DNA of 64,000 nt, taken from contig OY730440.1 in the NCBI GenBank assembly GCA_963422655.1, positions 620,001 through 684,000 of the forward strand, in the 5' to 3' direction. The notes under the pieces were generated by a model. That model saw only the letters and a program-made list of their open reading frames with translations, was not told the DNA's origin and made no database searches. Made by a program: the position numbers and the translations under genes. Source of the DNA: CATQHS01 sp963422655. GTDB lineage: Bacteria > Actinomycetota > Acidimicrobiia > Acidimicrobiales > Aldehydirespiratoraceae. This document shows positions 60,473 to 64,000 of this stretch, one piece after another; position 1 is the stretch's first letter, and every line of letters begins with the position of its first letter.

Positions 60473-60669
60473 CCGGCCCCGGCCAGCGCCGCCTGCACGA
60501 CAGCCCCGACGAACTCGAGGTCTACCTGACCAGAATCGGCGAAGCCACGGGCATTCCGGCGGCGCACCTCGAAAAGGACTTCTGGGTCACCGAGGTACTC
60601 CGCGGCGGCGCCGCGGCGTCAGCTGGCACTGTCCAGCACATTGCGTCTCACGCAACCGGGGTTGTCTAG
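60469..60669 (+). pseudogene. AbiEii-type nucleotidyltransferase toxin, truncated
   Basis: A TTG at 60469 overlaps the antitoxin stop by 4 nt. After RRLHDSPDELEVYLTRIGEA the frame has GIPAAHLEKDFWVTEVLRGG, the conserved helix before the nucleotidyltransferase catalytic GGTSLSK. That motif and the remaining about 250 residues are absent: the frame ends at 60669 after an unrelated tail. The toxin is therefore not functional. Confidence 0.78.
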
Positions 60670-60743
60670 TAGTGCTGCGGTCGAACGAGCATCCATCCGA
60701 CGGACCGGGAAAGGCCCTTGAACAGCCTCCCAGTCGATCAGGG

Positions 60744-63359
60744 TCATTCGACGTCGTAGACCTTGACGACCTCGTCGCCGTAGTCGTTGATCACCTTCAC
60801 AGCGATCTTCCCCTTCGATGGCTTGGGGAATGGACGGCTAACTGTCTGGTAGAGCGTCGCCCACGCCTCCTCATCGATGTCGGCTCTTAGTGCACGCTTT
60901 AGACGCTTGTAGGGGTCCTGACCTCCCGTGAAGTAGCAGTGGCGAACGAAAAAGCTGTCCTCGTCATAGTCAGTGTCGATCATCCAGAGGGCCACCTTGT
61001 CCGTCTGGCCCGACCGCACATCGCCGGTAGTCGGATCGTAGACGTCGACCCCAAGCAGCTCGACCACGAGGTCGTCTCCCTCCTGCATGATCACGATGTC
61101 TGGCTCACCGAAGACAGTAAACAGGTTCCCGGCACCGGTTTTCTTCAGCTCCTTGCCCATGAGCAAATCCGCGTTCATCCGAACGAGCAGTACTGGGATT
61201 CGGCCTAGGGAACGCGTACCAGCGACGTCGAAACTCGCATCCGTCGCGACATAGTCCTCGTCGGTTTTAAGCACCTGTGGATCGAACGCGAAGGCAAGGA
61301 TGCACAACAGATCGAGGTCCCTGTCTTTGCTGGCCTCCCGCGCTGCGGCCTTCACGAAGGATGCAGCGACGGTGCCGTACTGGGGGCCGATCGAAACCCC
61401 AACGCGCCTTGGCGCGCCCAACGGCGCCTCATCCCGGACGCCAACCGCTTGCACATGGGTGCTGGCGTACGACTCGACGAGGTCGAACTCAAGTCGCTCC
61501 GCCTTGCGACCGTTCTGGATACCCGCTACACGCAGGTTCTCGATGATCGTCTGCTCGAACTTCGACCCATCGTCGCCAACCGATGGGCTCGTGTCCGACT
61601 CGACAGCAATCACCGAAACGAGGTTCCGATGAGGCGACAGACTCTCGACGGTAAAGGGTCCGGTCACTCGGACCTTCCGAGGATCCTCGTAGGGCTTGTC
61701 GAAGAGGAGTTCTTGGTCCGCGTGCCGGGCGATCGCTGCGTCGATCTCCTCTTGGCTCATCCCATCGCGGATGTCCGGGTTGTTCGCAATCGATCCGAGC
61801 GTGATGTGCGGGACGCGCTCGTAAACGAACCCTCGTCTGACATCGTTCGATGTCTCCGATGGTGGTAACTCGTGCCCCGCGAGTTCGCCCTCCCGGGCAC
61901 GCCCCTCCGCGGAGTCACTTAGCAGGAAATAGGGGAAATGAGCGCCCATGAGCCTCTGGCGCGAGAGTGCGAGCGCAACCCGAGAAGTGTCCACGGTGAT
62001 CCACCGCCGGCCCCAGCGCTCCGCCACATAGGCGGCGGTGCCAGAGCCGCACGTCGGATCAAGCACAAGATCACCGGGATCCGTGGCCAACAACATGCAG
62101 CGCTCAACTACCTTCGTGTTGGTCTGCACTACGTAGATCTTGTCGTCGGTGAAGTTCCCAGTCCCCGTGTCGTCCCAGAGGTTCGTCCGGACCTGGTAGG
62201 GAAAATCGTCGATGAATCGGCGGTACTGGATACTGCTCTTCGCCACATGGATCCGGTTCGCGAAAGCGAGTCGACTCATCCCATCGGGATACGAGGCCTT
62301 CCAGTGGTGATTCGGACCCGGCTGGTAGGTCTTGCCTTGATAGTCGAACGACTGGTCGCTGGACGCACCGCCCTGCGATTTCAGATCACCCGGCTTGTAG
62401 ATGCGCGCACCGTCAGGTGGGTCGGCGGCAGACTCCGAGCGTTTGAGCCCACGACTCGTTCCATCCTCAAAATACAGCCAGCGGTAGCCCTGCCTATCGG
62501 GCGCCTCAACCCACTGTGGCCGACTCTTCAGCTTGTCGATCTCCTTCGCGTACCAGAGGAGATAGTCACCGTTGCGAGGAAGAGCGGTTGACTGCGTGAA
62601 GCCGCTCGTCGTCACGAACGAAATCAAGCTGACGAAGTTCTCAGCGCCGAAGACCTCATCGAGCACGGCGCGAACGAGGTGAACGTTTTGGTCACCGATC
62701 TGTAGGAACACAGATCCACTCTCCGTAAGGAGATCGCGTGCGACCTGTAGCCGATCCCGTAGATAGGTCAGGTAGCTGTGGATCCCGAGTTCCCAGGTAT
62801 CCCGAAACGCTTTGATCTGCTCCGCCTCGCGGGCAACTGCGTCGACCCTACCGTCCTTCACTTCCCGCTTTCTCGCCGAGACCTGCCAATTGGACCCGAA
62901 CTTGATCCCGTAGGGAGGGTCCATGAAGATCATCTGGACCTTGCCCCGCAGCCGTTCCCTCTCCGCAAGACTCGCCATGACCTGGAGGCTGTCACCGAGG
63001 ATCATCCGGTTCGACCAGTTCGCGGAGTGCTTGTAGAACTCGACCAAGTCGAGTTCGCTTAGCCCATCGAACGTGTCGAACAGTGTGAGTTCTGGCTCGG
63101 CCTCCCCGGCTGCTGCCGTCTGTCTGAGGTTCTCAATCAGCACCCGTGGATCGATCTTCTCCTGGATATAGATCGGCGGGGCGTCGACTTGGAGGTCTTG
63201 CTCGTCAAGTAATTCCTTACCCTTCCAGACCAGCATCGGAGAGCGGAGTTCGCGTGGATAGGTGACCTCGACAGTGTCTTGAATGTCCGGTGCAACGAGG
63301 TCATGTGCATCGGCTGTAGGAAATGTTGGCTCTCGTCTCGTGATGAGTGATTGCGTCAA
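60744..63359 (-). CDS. Type III-like site-specific DNA methyltransferase (Mod, beta class)
   Basis: 871 residues. The catalytic motif IV MIFMDPPYGIKFG is at about 144-156, and the SAM motif LDPTCGSGTAAYVAERWGRR near 432-451, so the order IV then I marks the beta class. SESGSVFLQIGDQNVHLVRA-type segments lie near 216-233. Residues 640-870 are specific to Mod subunits of type III-like systems with large companion nucleases. The cognate restriction gene is immediately upstream at 63407, about 47 nt away. Likely N6-adenine methylation. Confidence 0.88.
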   Translation of the reverse strand: MTQSLITRREPTFPTADAHDLVAPDIQDTVEVTYPRELRSPMLVWKGKELLDEQDLQVDAPPIYIQEKIDPRVLIENLRQTAAAGEAEPELTLFDTFDGLSELDLVEFYKHSANWSNRMILGDSLQVMASLAERERLRGKVQMIFMDPPYGIKFGSNWQVSARKREVKDGRVDAVAREAEQIKAFRDTWELGIHSYLTYLRDRLQVARDLLTESGSVFLQIGDQNVHLVRAVLDEVFGAENFVSLISFVTTSGFTQSTALPRNGDYLLWYAKEIDKLKSRPQWVEAPDRQGYRWLYFEDGTSRGLKRSESAADPPDGARIYKPGDLKSQGGASSDQSFDYQGKTYQPGPNHHWKASYPDGMSRLAFANRIHVAKSSIQYRRFIDDFPYQVRTNLWDDTGTGNFTDDKIYVVQTNTKVVERCMLLATDPGDLVLDPTCGSGTAAYVAERWGRRWITVDTSRVALALSRQRLMGAHFPYFLLSDSAEGRAREGELAGHELPPSETSNDVRRGFVYERVPHITLGSIANNPDIRDGMSQEEIDAAIARHADQELLFDKPYEDPRKVRVTGPFTVESLSPHRNLVSVIAVESDTSPSVGDDGSKFEQTIIENLRVAGIQNGRKAERLEFDLVESYASTHVQAVGVRDEAPLGAPRRVGVSIGPQYGTVAASFVKAAAREASKDRDLDLLCILAFAFDPQVLKTDEDYVATDASFDVAGTRSLGRIPVLLVRMNADLLMGKELKKTGAGNLFTVFGEPDIVIMQEGDDLVVELLGVDVYDPTTGDVRSGQTDKVALWMIDTDYDEDSFFVRHCYFTGGQDPYKRLKRALRADIDEEAWATLYQTVSRPFPKPSKGKIAVKVINDYGDEVVKVYDVE

Positions 63360-63406
63360 CGGGTGTCGTGCCTTGCTGGGCCTTCTTTCGTGCCACTTGT
63401 GTTCTC

Positions 63407-64000
63407 CTACCTGACTGGTTCACCGATGATTGGAGCGTCTTCGTACAGCGCTTCGATGGCAGCTCCGATCCGTTCGGCAGCGTTCAGCATCGAATCGACC
63501 TCGATGTAGCCCCAGCGCCCAAACCCGCTGTGGTTGTTGACGGCGGTGCACCACTGGTCCCGGGCGGTCGCGGCCTTGGCTGCGGTCGGCCCAGGGCTCT
63601 TCTGCCCTCCCGACACCTCAATGATGAGTGTCCGAGGCACCGGGTCATCCTCGGGCTGTACCAGGCGCACGAGGAAGTCGGGCACGTAGCGGTGGCTTCG
63701 CCCTTTATGGACATAGGGGATGTCGAAGTCGAGGTGGTCGTTCTTGACGTACGATGCCACCTGGTCCGTGTCGTCCTCGAGGATGCCAGCAACGGTTTGC
63801 TCCCAGGTGTTGCCCTTGACGCCGTCGAGCACGACGTAGTTGACCGGTGACCTCTCGGTCTCCACGACGACCTTCCGGGTAAGGAACGAGACATCGTCGG
63901 TTGATCCAGAGCTGTCGAAGCGGCGGAACAGGGGAAGAAGGATCTCTCTCCGTGCGTCCGGGTAGCGAATGACCGCGTCGTAGACCGCTTCGGCTGCGAC
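63407..64000 (-). CDS. Type III-like restriction helicase/endonuclease subunit, C-terminal part (cut by window edge)
   Basis: The frame is open from the window edge to the stop at 63407, giving the last 197 residues. It reads LFRRFDSSGSTDDVSFLTRK then ETERSPVNYVVLDGVKGNTW and AGILEDDTDQVASYVKNDHL, followed by RYVPDFLVRLV and TLIIEVSGG. The D-x(n)-ExSG segment is the expected PD-(D/E)xK nuclease core. The sequence resembles the C-terminus of BPTD_3080-type restriction endonucleases. Helicase motifs should be beyond the edge. Confidence 0.82.
   Translation of the reverse strand, partial: VAAEAVYDAVIRYPDARREILLPLFRRFDSSGSTDDVSFLTRKVVVETERSPVNYVVLDGVKGNTWEQTVAGILEDDTDQVASYVKNDHLDFDIPYVHKGRSHRYVPDFLVRLVQPEDDPVPRTLIIEVSGGQKSPGPTAAKAATARDQWCTAVNNHSGFGRWGYIEVDSMLNAAERIGAAIEALYEDAPIIGEPVR

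Overview
The window is high-GC DNA from a probable actinobacterium. The GC-rich codon use, the two lipoprotein substrate-binding proteins with Asp/Thr-rich linkers right after the lipobox (GCGDDDSTTT and ACGDDDEDTTT) and the mycobacterial-type 'MSMEG_056x' family genes fit the Acidimicrobiia or a related group. This is inferred from style and family content. I saw no rRNA, tRNA or CRISPR array.

Layout. 0-5 kb: a DUF433/DUF5615-type toxin-antitoxin pair cut by the window edge, a decayed quinone oxidoreductase, a taurine/nitrate-type ABC importer (ATPase, permease, lipoprotein) and a decayed hydantoinase-B remnant. 4.6-9 kb: lipid/acid metabolism (AMP-ligase, alpha/beta hydrolase, SDR, enoyl-CoA hydratase). 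9-16.6 kb: a GNAT and a radical SAM protein plus a glycosyltransferase that resemble members of the nitrilase-associated Nit1C cluster, without the nitrilase, interleaved with carbamate kinase, FdrA and the CbtAB cobalt transporter. 16.7-26.7 kb: an acyl-CoA catabolic block (two class III CoA-transferases, an APH-fold kinase, two acyl-CoA dehydrogenases, two MaoC-type hydratases, an HpcH aldolase, an aromatic amino acid decarboxylase and thiol peroxidase).

27-41 kb is a defence-like and decaying island. It holds an Eco57I-type DNA methyltransferase carrying an 11-copy 7-bp repeat inside its reading frame (a strong phase-variation candidate), a PLD-nuclease/SNF2-helicase fusion, a Phd/RelE pair with a broken toxin, DUF2188, fragments of an AAA/DUF4143 ATPase, an MBL-fold hydrolase plus E2-ubiquitin-conjugating-like remnant, a RloA-RloB fusion protein and a dead aldehyde dehydrogenase.

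41-59.6 kb is a deoxysugar/sugar-acid catabolic regulon. It contains a LacI regulator, a ribose-type ABC importer, two enolase-superfamily dehydratases, a lactonase-type amidohydrolase, two SDRs, a zinc-type dehydrogenase, a fucose/arabinose-isomerase-like protein, a rhamnose-type mutarotase, a Gfo/Idh dehydrogenase, and an E1 alpha/beta plus old-yellow-enzyme operon. Eight near-identical 20-bp palindromes centred on CCGG lie in the promoter regions of these units and look like the operators of the LacI protein. 59.9-64 kb: an AbiE antitoxin with a truncated toxin, and a type III-like restriction-modification system running off the right edge.

Two themes recur. Many genes are broken by small internal deletions or homopolymer frameshifts, and short tandem microrepeats cluster at translation starts.
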